The translations under genes were made by a program, and so were the position numbers. Below are positions 30,065 through 40,430 of a stretch of DNA of 64,000 nt, piece by piece (position 1 is the stretch's first letter; every line of letters begins with the position of its first letter). The stretch covers positions 1,748,060-1,812,059 of the forward strand of contig JBCNJP010000024.1 of the NCBI GenBank assembly GCA_039602395.1. Reading direction: 5' to 3'. The notes beneath the pieces were generated by a model, which did no database searches, was not told the DNA's origin, and saw nothing but the letters and a program-made list of their open reading frames with translations. This stretch comes from Deinandra increscens subsp. villosa (lineage: Eukaryota; Streptophyta; Magnoliopsida; Asterales; Asteraceae).

Positions 30065-31558
30065 ATGCCTCCCAGACAAGCTGTTGAAGCTTTAGAGTTT
30101 GGTCGTTAGTACAACGGAAGGTGTGTGTTTAACAAGAACTGGGAAGGAGCTGATGAGCAAGCCATTGACTTGTTGCAGCAATCAAGTTAGGAAACAGCAA
30201 TGCAGATTAACCCTGTCATCTACAAGGGTATTATTGAAGCTTTCTGGAACAATGCTCAATCTGCAGAGCATGATGATGGTTCAGATATTATAAGGTCCAA
30301 GATCCAGAATATTAATGTTGAGATCACTGAGGAGAAGATCAGAACGGTCCTGAACCTACAAGATGCTGACAAGCCCAAGACTTTCACAAAGACTCAGTGG
30401 CAGTCAAAAATCACAAGAATGGGATATTCTGGTGTCTTTCTCCCAGATGTCAGCAATAAAATTCACAAGACCTTATTCCCGGTTAACTGGAGGTTCATAA
30501 TCAGTTTTTTCATTGCTGCCTTTGGACACAGAAAGGCAGCTCCAGATGACTTTGTTGAAGAAACCGCATGTGCTCTACATAGGTTTGTCACTGGTGAAGG
30601 ATACAATCTTTCATGCCAACTCCTCAAATGGATGATTGCCAATCTACATCCCACTGGAAGAGCAAAGAACTTCCTGATGTACCCACGGTTCATCCAGGCT
30701 ATCTTGGATCATTATTACCCAACTTTGATCAAGCAAGGAGAAACCATCTCTACTAGTTCAATGAACACTGGCTCATACAGCAAGTACCATAAGGGCAAGT
30801 ATCAGGGGAATGCTGTGCCTTTCTTTCCCGAGATGATCGATCAGATTGCTCCTGCTGGTGCTGAAGGAGATATCCAAATGGGTGAAGCAGCTGTAGAAGC
30901 TCAAGTTGAAAATCCTGTAGCTGCTGAAGTCCAACCTCAACTGGATTTGAATGCACCAGTTATTACTGATCCTGCTGCTGCTGGTGAAGACCTTGGGAAT
31001 CTCCAGGGTACAAGTGCTGAAGCTTCTGAGCCTGCTGAACGTTCCTCAAGTCCTATACTGGTGGATCTGTCTGAAGAAGGAGAAGGAGAAAACGACGATA
31101 ATGATGAAGGGTCTGACTCCTCAGATTCTGATGATAGTCCCACACAACCTGAGGGCATTCACCCTCGGAAAAGACAAAGGACTGGAGACTATTCCAGGGC
31201 CTCTATAGCTTCGACACCACAATCATCCTCTGATGAAAATTATAATCCATCACAGGATGACGATGATGATTCAATGTCTCTCGATGAGGCCGATCTGAAA
31301 TATAACCTTGAAGATGAGACTGATAGTCCTCCCGAGTATCCTCCTAAGACTACATTACAAACTCTGACAAAAACTGGTGAGAGTAGTTATAAATCCGCTG
31401 AGTTCTTCATCGAAGCTGAGAGAAGTAAGTCTTGTACTGAAAAACTCAAAGTCAGAAGGAAGCCCGGCACACAGGATGATTATGAATTGGTGAGTTCTTC
31501 TGGCACTCCATCTGACACAGCCTTAGCTGCAGCATCTGTCTCTCCATCTCCCGCTTAA
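30065..31558 (+). CDS. Element A accessory ORF, N-terminal part
   Basis: ATG at 30065, immediately after the putative splice acceptor: MPPRQAVEALEFGR, two in-frame TAG codons, then 452 open aa from about 30200. Residues from MQINPVIYKGIIEAFW through LHPTGRAKNFLMYPRFIQAI resemble the putative plant transposon protein domain seen after copia pol in daisy-family genomes. An acidic Ser/Asp-rich region and a basic patch RKRQRTGD follow. No signal peptide or membrane helix seen, so it is not obviously an envelope protein. Ends at TAA. Confidence 0.75.
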
Positions 31559-31576
31559 CAAATTGAAGGAATTGAC

Positions 31577-31951
31577 ATGGATTTGAGACCACTGGATCAG
31601 CTAGCTAAAGCTGTTGTCACCACCACTGATACAACTGGAACTGTTGCTACTAGCCCGACAGTTTCAGAATCTGAAAAGGTGATGGAACTTCAAGCTGAAA
31701 TTGTTAACCTTCAGAGTCATAATGATCATCTAAACTGTTCTCTGCAAGTGGCAAACCAAAAGATCAATGATCAATCACAAGTCATTGCTAAACAAGCTGC
31801 TGAAATTCAACGACTCAAGGATTTGTTAGTCAAATCAAGTGAAGGCAGACAATTAAGTGACAAACCAGATGATGATGCTGATGATAAAGATACTGAGATG
31901 CCAGAAAACCCGCCTCAATCTGATCAGAGAAGTGAAGGTGTAATTCCTTAA
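31577..31951 (+). CDS. Element A accessory ORF, coiled-coil part
   Basis: 124 aa in frame with the previous piece. MELQAEIVNLQSHNDHLNCS and QAAEIQRLKDLLVKS suggest a short coiled coil or leucine zipper. Ends at TAA where B has CAA. Confidence 0.75.
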   Translation: MDLRPLDQLAKAVVTTTDTTGTVATSPTVSESEKVMELQAEIVNLQSHNDHLNCSLQVANQKINDQSQVIAKQAAEIQRLKDLLVKSSEGRQLSDKPDDDADDKDTEMPENPPQSDQRSEGVIP

Positions 31952-32020
31952 GACCCCATATCTTCTACCACAATTCCAGCTGGTAAAGACTCTACTGGTG
32001 TACAAGATACATCTAGCCCG

Positions 32021-32308
32021 TTGCATGACAGCGATTTTGAAGTTGATCCTGACACCGTCATAGAAGGAGATGAACTTAACTTTTCTGATGACGAAGATTC
32101 TTTTTTCAAAAGCGTCCTTCAGGATGAACCTGTCGACGAGACCTTAGATTCAATCAAGAAGCTAGCACATGTGCCCGAAAACCTGAAATTACCTAGGTTT
32201 GCACTGGGATCCAAAGTGCTTGCTATTGAGGGTTCTACAAGTGCTGAGTCTGAAGCTGAACATGACAAATCACTTCAACTATCTATCGTTTCCCGCTGTT
32301 CATATTGA
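32021..32308 (+). pseudogene. Element A accessory ORF, acidic part
   Basis: 95 aa in the same frame, Asp/Glu-rich (SPLHDSDFEVDPD, LDSIKKLAHVPENLKL). Frame lost near 32285; 32199-32552 then continues (REYYAQNIYSRRDSC, VDFGDEEDMNELG) with stops near 32550 and 32661. Matches B 63130-63780. Confidence 0.7.
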
Positions 32309-32843
32309 TGTCTCCACCTCTTCTGCCATAGTTCCCTTGACTGAAGGTGTCCGTAATAGTTACGTCGACTCAGCCTTCTTGGACTTTGAGATGTCAAGCT
32401 TCAGAGAATACTATGCTCAGAATATCTACTCAAGAAGAGACTCATGCAGTATTCTCATTAAGACACTTGAAGATGGTGATGAGGAAACTTATGAAGAGCA
32501 TCCTTACGTTGTGGACTTTGGAGATGAAGAGGACATGAATGAGTTGGGTTAAAGAATGAACGTGCTCATGAATGAAGCCAATCCACTGAACTACATAGAC
32601 TTGGATATGATCGATAGTGAAGATGATGATCAAGAGAAATCTCCTTGTCCTGCTCCAATCTAAGTAAAGATGGAGGTAGACGATGAGTTTGTGAGTGTGC
32701 CTCTTTCTACCGTCATGTCTACAGCTGAAACTCTTACCTTGGATATCAACCCACATGTTCCAGGTCTCATTCCAACAGACGCCGAAATCATTAATCTTAA
32801 ATCAAGTGTTGGTTAACAAACTGAGAGTCAAACTGATCCTGGT

Positions 32844-33698
32844 GTGTCTGCTGAGCAAAATATCCGAGATCAAATCTTTGAAGCTTCTTTCATACACTTC
32901 TCCTCTGATTCTGATAAGGAGGAAGTTGATCCCAAGGAATCGGCAGCTCCAGAACCTACTGTTATAGAGCAAACCGGTCCAACTGATCACAAGGATAAGG
33001 GAAAGAGAATACTGACTCCTGAAGAGATTGCAGAAGAGCATCTGAAAAGGGAAGCTGAGAAAGATAGGTCTCGTCGAGCGCTTATTGAAGAAACACTCAG
33101 TGAACAAAACCGACTGATTGAAGAAAAGGCCGAAGCACTTAAAAGATATGAATCAGGCCATCCTCCTGCTGTTGTTTATGGAAAGGGCTCGAGTACTTTA
33201 CCGGATCGTTCTGCATCAACAAGAACAGATGAACCTAGGATCCGCATAGTCACTAACTTGGAAGGTACCGATGTAGATGAGGAAGACACCTCTGAAACAG
33301 CTCATATGGTCAAATCCTTGATGAGTGACAACTTCACAATAGAATATCTGATGAGTCTTACAGACATTGAGTTGACCAAGCTGTATACTGATGAAGAAAG
33401 GTTGAATTCTCACCTCCCTAACAATCAGAATGTTGAAGCTGAAGCTGATCCCTTGGTGGATATCTTTGCCGTCACCACCAAAACTGTGGAATTTCTTCCC
33501 ATCCGTGATCACCTTTCTGATCTGGTTCTTGACATAGGCAATTCATATCTTCCTCCTCCAGAGAACTCGTCTGATGAAGCTCCAGATTCTGAAGAATACA
33601 TCAAAGCCACTACTAACAGGATGACTTTTGAGGATCTCCACAACTATTGTAGATTCAAGAATATTGATAAAAAAGGCTTACAACAGAAAGAAACTTAA
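32844..33698 (+). CDS. Element A accessory ORF, central charged part
   Basis: 284 aa in frame with 32199-32552. Contains EQNIRDQIFEASFIHFSSDS, a Lys/Arg/Glu-rich likely helix (AEEHLKREAEKDRSRRALIE) and an acidic C-terminal part. One extra A near 33670 causes the early end; copy 0 keeps the correct five-A run. Function unknown. Confidence 0.72.
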   Translation: MSAEQNIRDQIFEASFIHFSSDSDKEEVDPKESAAPEPTVIEQTGPTDHKDKGKRILTPEEIAEEHLKREAEKDRSRRALIEETLSEQNRLIEEKAEALKRYESGHPPAVVYGKGSSTLPDRSASTRTDEPRIRIVTNLEGTDVDEEDTSETAHMVKSLMSDNFTIEYLMSLTDIELTKLYTDEERLNSHLPNNQNVEAEADPLVDIFAVTTKTVEFLPIRDHLSDLVLDIGNSYLPPPENSSDEAPDSEEYIKATTNRMTFEDLHNYCRFKNIDKKGLQQKET

Positions 33699-33837
33699 AG
33701 GTCTACGAGAGTTTGTGATTGAGTACCGAAAGACTGAACGTCTGGCAAAGCTTGAACAGATCAGATTCAAAGAGTAAGAACGGGCTGAAGCTCTCAAGAG
33801 GAAAGGCAATCCTCCTATTTATGAACAATGGGAAACG

Positions 33838-34458
33838 ATGGCTCCAAATTTGAAGGCTATACAACAGTTTGCTGCCAAAAATCTGAGGAAAATGCCAAGT
33901 AACCCAAAGGTCAATCATGGGATGGAAATACTAGGATGGAAGTATGATGAGGCCTTCGATGCATTCCTAGTGAAGAGGCGAAACGGATATGTTCAAATCT
34001 TTGGTGATTTCAAAGCTCTTCTCAGCTTGTTCTCTTGGGAGCTCAAACAAGTGAAGTACCTGGATTTGGTAAACCACACTAACCATAAAAAGGGTATTCG
34101 GGCTGCTGTTTTAATCAAATCTGCTTATGAGGACAATAAGTTCAATCTAAACCCTGAAGAAGAGAGAAAAGCTCAGATAGCTGAAGAGAAAAGACGTCTC
34201 CGTGCTCCTTATCGCGGAATGTTCAAGGACATTAGGAAGGAGGTAAAGGTAAAGACAATCCCGGGAAATCAGAAACATGCTCCAATAAACAGCTGGTACT
34301 ACAATGGAATGACTCATGAGTTGGTGATTGAGAGAGTCGGTGCTGAGTCAATCAGAATCTTTGCAGCAATAGAGTTCAGACTACTCTCAAGATCCTATCT
34401 AAAGCAGATGTACTATGAGAAGATGCGGACCAGCCAATGTTCAGCTGAGACCTTATGA
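33838..34458 (+). CDS. Element A accessory ORF, conserved C-terminal domain
   Basis: 206 aa, nearly identical to copy 0. Motifs ILGWKYDEAFDAFLVKRRNG, FSWELKQVKYLDLVNH, INSWYYNGMTHELVIE. A TAA lies just upstream (33776) where copy 0 has TAT. Frame lost at about 34430. The evenly spaced aromatics suggest a folded domain, unidentified. Confidence 0.72.
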   Translation: MAPNLKAIQQFAAKNLRKMPSNPKVNHGMEILGWKYDEAFDAFLVKRRNGYVQIFGDFKALLSLFSWELKQVKYLDLVNHTNHKKGIRAAVLIKSAYEDNKFNLNPEEERKAQIAEEKRRLRAPYRGMFKDIRKEVKVKTIPGNQKHAPINSWYYNGMTHELVIERVGAESIRIFAAIEFRLLSRSYLKQMYYEKMRTSQCSAETL

Positions 34459-34777
34459 ATGCTATGATGCCAATTACTTTTTGATGTTCTTAAATTGGTG
34501 GTGTACAAGGCTTGCAGGAATGGGTAAACTCACAATTGATGTAGAACTCCTGAGAACCGCAAACTGCTGGTTGATAGAAGAGCATGGTTCAAGTGTCATC
34601 CTAGATAAGGCAAGAAGGCTGGTCGAGCTGAACAACTATAATGACCTGAAGAAGCTTGTCTGGCAAGAGATCTAGAGGCTATATGATATGGGAATCAATG
34701 TATTCTCTGACAAAGATAGAGAGCACGCAAGAGAAAACTGGAGATTTCTGCTCAAGTTGCTAGGTCAAGTTGCTTAA
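34415..34777 (+). pseudogene. Element A accessory ORF, C-terminus
   Basis: Shifted frame: RPYECYDANYFLMFLNWWCT, then LDKARRLVELNNYNDLKKLV, a TAG at 34673-34675, and the true end at TAA 34775 after LLKLLGQVA. Whole accessory ORF about 1,570 codons if unbroken. Confidence 0.7.
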
Positions 34778-34812
34778 GTTCAAGGGTTTGCATTGCCAAC
34801 AAGGGTGAAAAT

Positions 34813-35618
34813 TGTTGGAACCTATTTTGTTGGCAACACAAACTATCCATCGTTGAGTATTACTGGTGAAGACCTCATGTTTCTCATATCTAGATTTGAT
34901 ATTTGGTTTTGTATTTGACTTCGAATTTGTACTTAGAAACATTTTGATTATGAATCTAGCGTACTTGTTTTTCTTCTTAGCGGACTTCTGATTCTTGAGC
35001 TTAGCGGACTTGTTAATCACTTAGCGTATTTGTTCAATGTTTGTCTTAGCGTACTTGATTTGTTCCTAGCGGACTTGTTTACTTAGCAGACTTGTTCCTA
35101 ATCTTAGCGAACTTGTTTTTCTCTTAGCGAACTTGTTAGCGAACTTGTCTTTACTTAGCGAACTTGTTAGCGAACTTGTCTATACTTAGCGGACTTGTTA
35201 GCGAACTTGTTTATGCTTAGCGGACTTGTTAGCGAACTTGTTAATGCTTAGCGGACTTGTAAACGAACTTGTTAATGCTTAGCGAACTTGTCTAGTGCTT
35301 AGCGAACTTGTCTGTGCTGATGGAATATTTTGCTGAATTCTAGGTAATGATTGTGTGTGTCAAACATTCTTTTCGTCCTATGCTCTCTTGTAGTATATAT
35401 ATAGTTGAGGAAAACCCTATTGGGGACGGAACTCCTGGATTATTCTTCAAGAGAGCATTTTTGTGTGTGTTCTTGGTGTTAGTGTGTGTTCTTGAGCTTT
35501 AGGAATCATCAATGGGTGAGCATTGATGCAGATTCATCCAGAATCGACCATCACACATAATTTCCACACTTGTGTGATGAATCATATGAGAACATGTTGC
35601 TCAAATCTGGTCCTGACA
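34813..35618 (+). repeat. 3' LTR of element A
   Basis: 806 bp, TGTTGGAACC to GGTCCTGACA. Complete, unlike the 5' copy. Motif array at 34957-35310 and TATA at about 35394-35402. Flank is CAACC; no matching left duplication survives. Confidence 0.9.
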
Positions 35619-36344
35619 CAACCTGAAAATAAAATAAGGCGAATGTTATTAAAGTAAAGAATCAAGCTTTTCTAAAGCTTGTAGATACAGAGCCAAATTG
35701 GCCCATGGATTCATTGTCGTTACTTTATAATGGCCACCATCTGGAGATTGTTGTATTGAAGGTGTAAAATGAACAATGGACATTTATTTGAATATATGAC
35801 TTACAATGGGTCATTTTGAACTACGTCTTGTCCACCTGCAATAAGATTAAAGGCATTATCATTAGAATAGGAATAAAGGAATTATCATTTCAATAATAAC
35901 TATAATCATAGAACAAAATAGTTTAGAAAATTGTATGTCCTATGCGTTTGAATTGGGATCACTTTTTTAACTTATTTTCTTTAATATAGTTTTTTTCCTT
36001 TTCCCATCTTTAGCCAGACCCGACACAGCTATGTGATGATTCTGCACATCCCCAGGTGTATGTTCAGCCACCTAAGATAAGTAAGTTTACCAAATATTGA
36101 AACAATATATTTTGTTGCTTGTCAAATGAAAAGAAATCTAATAAAGTAAGCTAAAAATAAATAGGGTTAAAAGGACCGAACACAAAAGTCTTTACAACCT
36201 CCTAAACTACATAGATGTATCATCACATTAACAACCGTTTCTATAAGCATTTATATATATTAATTATTTAAATATAAAAAATAGTAACAAAATAAAGAGC
36301 TTTGACAGGTCAACCAACCGTTAACAACCGTTGCCACATTTGGT

Positions 36345-36449
36345 CATATGTTTCAGTAGCCTTTTGATGGTGTCCAAGTTCAACATAAGAGCAATCTCTT
36401 TTATTCGGCTAGCTTTCAACTGATCTAGTCTTTTAACTTTCACCTCAGC
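36345..36449 (-). pseudogene. MAP65-like exon fragment
   Basis: Minus strand, after a TTAAG acceptor-like site, reads AEVKVKRLDQLKASRIKEIA, strongly recalling plant MAP65 microtubule-bundling proteins (LDQLKASRMKEI type block). The following residues (LMLNLDTIKRLLKH) fit less well. Only one exon-sized piece; not functional. Confidence 0.5.
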
Positions 36450-37004
36450 CTTAAGAATTAAACAGATCACATCAGTAAGTTAATGATAACTGTTCTTGAT
36501 TTATATTACATCAATGCATTTGTATAAAATTTGAAATTTAAAGTACCTGTAATGCACTCGGTGGCCTTTTTTTTCTCTTAATTAGTGTGACCAAAAGATT
36601 CTAAGCAACAAAGGGTGTACGCAATTTTAACAAAAGCAAAAAAAAATGAGAGAATACCACCAAGTGCTAACTGCCAAGACCAACTACCACAATGAAGTTG
36701 CAATCAGTTTTGAGTGAGTAAAACTCTTGACTATTTTCTCCATTTATTCTATATATTCCTTCTTCCTGCAATCAATTAATCACAAATCATAAAACTAAAT
36801 TAGCACAGTTAAAAAAACATTGCATGATTATCAGAAATTGCAGTTAGAAAATAGGTATTACTTGAAATGGAAAAATCAAAAGAGAATAGCTTGAAATCAT
36901 AATCAAAATCAGAATGATTTAACAAAACCTAATTGAGTACTTCAGTTGTACCTTCTTTCAACCTTTTTTTTCAACAACCCAATTTCTAATACTAGCTCAA
37001 GATT

Positions 37005-37352
37005 GCTCAAGGTTTCATCTGCGACACCAACCGTTTAGCAAAACTATGTAAGTCTGTATATTAGGGGTAAACTGACCTTTCAACTTCTCAAACAAAACCT
37101 TAGCTTATTCCCAAGCGCCCTACCAAGATTATGAAGCCAACAGTTAATGCCACCCACCCTAACTTTGAAATTGTGTTTCCTCATCAATTCTAACATCCCA
37201 ACTTATTTCCCCCTCTGTTGAGCAGCTGCAAACGATTTGATACAAATCTGAAACTTCTCCTGCGTAAGCAATCCTTTTTCACCTATTTCATCAAGCAAAG
37301 ATATCATAGTCTCGAATTGCTTAGTCTTCCCAAGTATACTCATCATCATATT
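37005..37352 (-). pseudogene. PPR protein fragment
   Basis: Minus strand reads MMMSILGKTKQFETMISLLD, EKGLLTQEKFQICIKSFAAA, LFEKLKGQFTPNIQTY and VLLNGWCR, typical pentatricopeptide-repeat sequence of organelle RNA-binding proteins. Several stops and shifts. Cut at 37352 by the LTR of element B. Confidence 0.7.
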
Positions 37353-37467
37353 TGTTAGAACCTATTTGTTAGCAACACAAACTTAATATTTTCTTGTCTT
37401 ATCTTGTAATTGATACTTTGGTTTGTAACTGTCTTTTGATATGGACTTGGTGAATTTTGTGCAAATG

Positions 37468-37798
37468 TTAGCGTACTTGTTATGCTTCTTAGCGGACTTG
37501 TCACTTATGCTTCTTAACGGACTTGATTTACACTTAGCGTACTTCTTTGAATGTTATCTTAGCGGACTTGTTTATTCCTAGCGTACTTGTTTACTTTGCA
37601 GACTTGTTTTGTTCCTAGCGTACTTAACTTGTTCTTAACGAACTTGTTAGCGTACTTGTTCATGTTAGCGAACTTGATTATGCTTAGAGAACTTGTTAGC
37701 GGACTTGTTGCTTCTTAGCGGACTTTTTTATACTTAGCGTATTTGTTAGCGGACTTGTTAAGTGCTAGCGAACTTCATTTAACTCTTAGCGAACTTGT
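37468..37798 (+). repeat. TTAGCGNACTTG array in LTR U3 (B)
   Basis: About 17 copies of the 12-base motif, same orientation as in A. Confidence 0.85.
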
Positions 37799-37880
37799 TT
37801 TACTGTTAGGATATTTTGCTGAATTCTAGGCAATGATTATGTCGTGACAAACATTCTATTTGTCCCAGGTTCTCTTGTAG

Positions 37881-37888
37881 TATAAATA
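37881..37888 (+). promoter_or_regulatory. TATA box, LTR of B
   Basis: TATAAATA about 85 bases after the motif array; expected start of the genomic RNA. Confidence 0.65.
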
Positions 37889-38106
37889 CCAATGAGAAAA
37901 CCCTATTGGCAACGCTTGGTGGAGTATTGTTCCTTCAAGAGAGCCTTTATGTGTGTGTTCTTGGTGTTAGTGTGTGTTCTTGAGCTTTAGTAATCATCAA
38001 TGGGTGTGCATTGATGCAAATTCCTCCATGAATCAACCATCACACATGATTTCCGCACTTGTGTGAGAATCAATGAGAACAAGCTCTCAAATATGGTCCT
38101 GACAAT

Positions 38107-38118
38107 TGGTATCAGAGC
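38107..38118 (+). other. Primer-binding site of element B
   Basis: TGGTATCAGAGC two bases after the LTR; tRNA-Met type. A lacks this site. Confidence 0.9.
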
Positions 38119-38927
38119 CTTGTTCTTCCATTTTTTGAAGTTTTTCTCAAAATGGAGAAAATCTCATATGAGTCGTCGATTTTGGATGGATTTGCTTGTT
38201 GTTTGAGTTGATTCTTGGTAGAAATCACTCAATAAACACAATGCCATACTCAGATTTCTAAGAATCTCAAGCATTAATGTCCTATTTTCATGATTTTGGC
38301 CAAGAACAGTTAGCGAACTTAAGGTTCTATACTTGAGAATTTTTTTTCAATCTTGTTTTTCTATTGATTATCTCTTAAAATTGATAAATGGCGAGTGATA
38401 GACTACTAAAACTGAAATCATAGCCACTGATTTCTTTCAAAAACATCAAGTATTGAAGATTTTAGAGGCTAAAAGTGGTGATTTTTGGTGTTCTTCACAT
38501 AAACTCACTATTTCATTGATTTAGGTCATTTAGATTGATTTTTGGAGTTCATGACAGTTGAGTAATGTATTCCTACATGAATTTCGAATCTATTCATGAT
38601 CTTAAACATTGATTTAATCAACATTGATTTTTTAGTTTGAATTTGCTCAAGAACAAGCTGTTCAAAATTTGGCTAAGTTTGGAAATTTGACTTTTCAAAT
38701 TTTTTGCTTAAATCTCTGTTTTTAATGACTAATGATGTTTAATATTGTTGGTCTTTGTAGGTTTTGGTAATTTTCAAGCAACTTACTACTTTGCAAGCAA
38801 GTGAACCGATTGCGACTCGTTCGACCCGTTTACTTACTTTTGTCTCGAAATTGACAAGTGTTGATCATTTCAACATGTCGGATCACTTCACTCTGCTACT
38901 CAAGGAAACAATAGGCCTCCAAAACTC
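38119..38927 (+). other. Element B leader and gag start with frameshift
   Basis: No gene until the gag start: ATG at 38875 (MSDHF) is one frame off the continuation SATQGNNRPPKLMG read up to 38928, so one base was gained or lost near 38892. Otherwise leader matching A. Confidence 0.65.
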
Positions 38928-39470
38928 ATGGGGGCAAGTGACTTCGATGATTGGAAGGAGAAATTTCTGTCTTACTTGGGATTTGTTGACTTTGACCTGT
39001 TGACCTCTCTTGTCGAAGGTCCTGCTGTGTTTGAAGTGGAAGAGGCTACCATTGCTGGCACTGCAGCTGCTGTTGCTGCCGGTGCTGATCCTCCTCCAAA
39101 AAAGATGATTCCCAAACCAAGAAACAAATTGGATGTTGTTGAAAAGGTTCAATTGAAAACTGACATGCGTGCACTTGGCTGCATTAAGATGGCTATCAAT
39201 GATGAGTTGCAATACCAATTTCGTGCTGCCACTTCGGCTCATGAAATCTGGGAAGGGTTGGAAAAGAAGTATGAGGGCAACCCGGCTACTAAGGAAAGAA
39301 GATTGGATAAGATCAAGTTGGCCTTCAACACGTTCTCTCATAAGCAAGGCGAATCATTTGAAACACATGTTAATCGTTTCTGCCGCATAATCACTGAGAT
39401 GACGACAAAGAACATCCGACATGATAACAGTGCCATCATCAAGAAGGTCCTTCACTCCTTTCCTCAATAG
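38928..39470 (+). CDS. gag: Element B gag, N-terminal part
   Basis: 180 aa: MGASDFDDWKEKFLSYLGFV, HEIWEGLEKKYEGNPATKE, FCRIITEMTTKNI. Ends at TAG where A reads GAA. True start is upstream, lost by a frameshift. Confidence 0.85.
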   Translation: MGASDFDDWKEKFLSYLGFVDFDLLTSLVEGPAVFEVEEATIAGTAAAVAAGADPPPKKMIPKPRNKLDVVEKVQLKTDMRALGCIKMAINDELQYQFRAATSAHEIWEGLEKKYEGNPATKERRLDKIKLAFNTFSHKQGESFETHVNRFCRIITEMTTKNIRHDNSAIIKKVLHSFPQ

Positions 39471-39482
39471 TTCGCTTCATAT

Positions 39483-39899
39483 GTGACTTACTTGATCGAC
39501 ATTAATGATCTTTCTACTGCCGACTATATGGATATGATCGATAAGGTTCGTGAGTATGAAGTTCGAGCCGTTGAGCGCAACGGAAAGTCTCTCATGGGTG
39601 TGGTTACTGTGAGAAGTTCTTTAACTGCTCCCAATGCTGTGTTCATTGCTCCTGACCTAGATGATAAGTTCCAGTTCTCTGTTTCTGCAAGTCAAAGCCC
39701 ACCTGTCTGTACTTCTGTTCCATTTGCTCCTCCAACTGAAGCTGTCACTGCTCCCATCACCGGTCAGACCCCAACTGTGACTTTTGTGCAGCAATCTCCA
39801 ACCGGTTACTTCGTTCAGCAATCATCTCCTGCAACTCAACCGAACATAAGCATGGATTCCGACTTATGCAACGCATTTCTGGCTTGCATGAATTCATAG
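39483..39899 (+). CDS. gag: Element B gag, middle part
   Basis: 138 aa in frame with the previous piece: YMDMIDKVREYEVRAVERNG then a Pro/Ser/Thr-rich region ending LCNAFLACMNS and TAG (A has CAA). Another TAG at 39972-39974. Confidence 0.78.
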   Translation: MTYLIDINDLSTADYMDMIDKVREYEVRAVERNGKSLMGVVTVRSSLTAPNAVFIAPDLDDKFQFSVSASQSPPVCTSVPFAPPTEAVTAPITGQTPTVTFVQQSPTGYFVQQSSPATQPNISMDSDLCNAFLACMNS

Positions 39900-39992
39900 A
39901 TGTCCGGAAGCTTTGATTCCATGACCGTCTGTCAAGAAGACCTTGATCAAGTATCTGCTGATGATCTCGAATAGATCGACATTAAATGGCAA

Positions 39993-40394
39993 ATGGGCAT
40001 GATAGCTGCTCCAATTCGAAAGTTCTTCAAGAAGACTGGAAGAAAGCTTTTTCAAGCTCCCTCAAGCACCAACATCGGTTTTGACAAGTCAAAAGTGCAA
40101 TGTTACAACTGTCAAGAAATGGGTCATTTTGCACGTGAATGTCCTAAGCCAAGGACGTGGAACGGGCAATCCAATTCTGGTGGAAGTAACCAAACTCATC
40201 AAAAGCAGGGTGGTGGTGTTACCCAATCTTATCTGAAGCAGGGCAGTTCGTCATTCCAGAAGCTACAGAGCACTAGCTCAAATGTCTCTCAACGTGGATC
40301 GTCATCTTCTCAACTACCACAAAGATCGGATGAAAGCAACAAGGTGCTGGTGTCGCTTGAAGACTCCAACTATAACTGGACCTCCTCCTCTTAA
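39993..40394 (+). CDS. gag: Element B gag, zinc-knuckle part
   Basis: 133 aa, same frame, with knuckle CYNCQEMGHFAREC after a basic stretch and before a Ser/Gln-rich tail. Ends TAA (A has CAA); a TAG shared with A follows at 40410-40412. Confidence 0.85.
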   Translation: MGMIAAPIRKFFKKTGRKLFQAPSSTNIGFDKSKVQCYNCQEMGHFARECPKPRTWNGQSNSGGSNQTHQKQGGGVTQSYLKQGSSSFQKLQSTSSNVSQRGSSSSQLPQRSDESNKVLVSLEDSNYNWTSSS

Positions 40395-40430
40395 AATCCG
40401 TCTTCTAGCTAGACCAACTATGCTCTTGTA

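Larger units (their letters stand above)
13142..35618 (+). mobile_element. Giant Ty1-copia element A
   Basis: LTR (13142-13835, truncated), gag-pol (14611-21704), regulatory region (21705-30064), accessory ORF (30065-34777), LTR (34813-35618). A nested gypsy element and its target copy account for 4.2 kb, leaving about 18.3 kb, very long for Ty1-copia. The gag with an extended coiled coil and the extra ORF after pol suggest the SIRE/Maximus group. The primer site is deleted and every protein is broken, so the copy is inactive. Confidence 0.85.
35619..37352. other. Spacer with decayed gene fragments
   Basis: 1.7 kb between element A and element B that is not LTR retrotransposon. It contains a MAP65-like exon and a PPR fragment, both minus strand. 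A possible plus-strand exon at 36012-36080 is bounded by TTTAG and GTAAGT. The rest is AT-rich with nothing recognised. Confidence 0.6.
37353..38104 (+). repeat. 5' LTR of element B
   Basis: 752 bp, TGTTAGAACC to GGTCCTGACA. Motif array 37468-37798, TATAAATA at 37881, repeated GTGTGTTCTTG leader words. Inserted into the PPR fragment. Related to but distinct from the A LTRs. Confidence 0.9.

Noticed and set aside
30065..34777. Accessory ORF as envelope gene
   Set aside because: It occupies the env-like position, but no signal peptide, transmembrane helix or cleavage site is visible in A or B.
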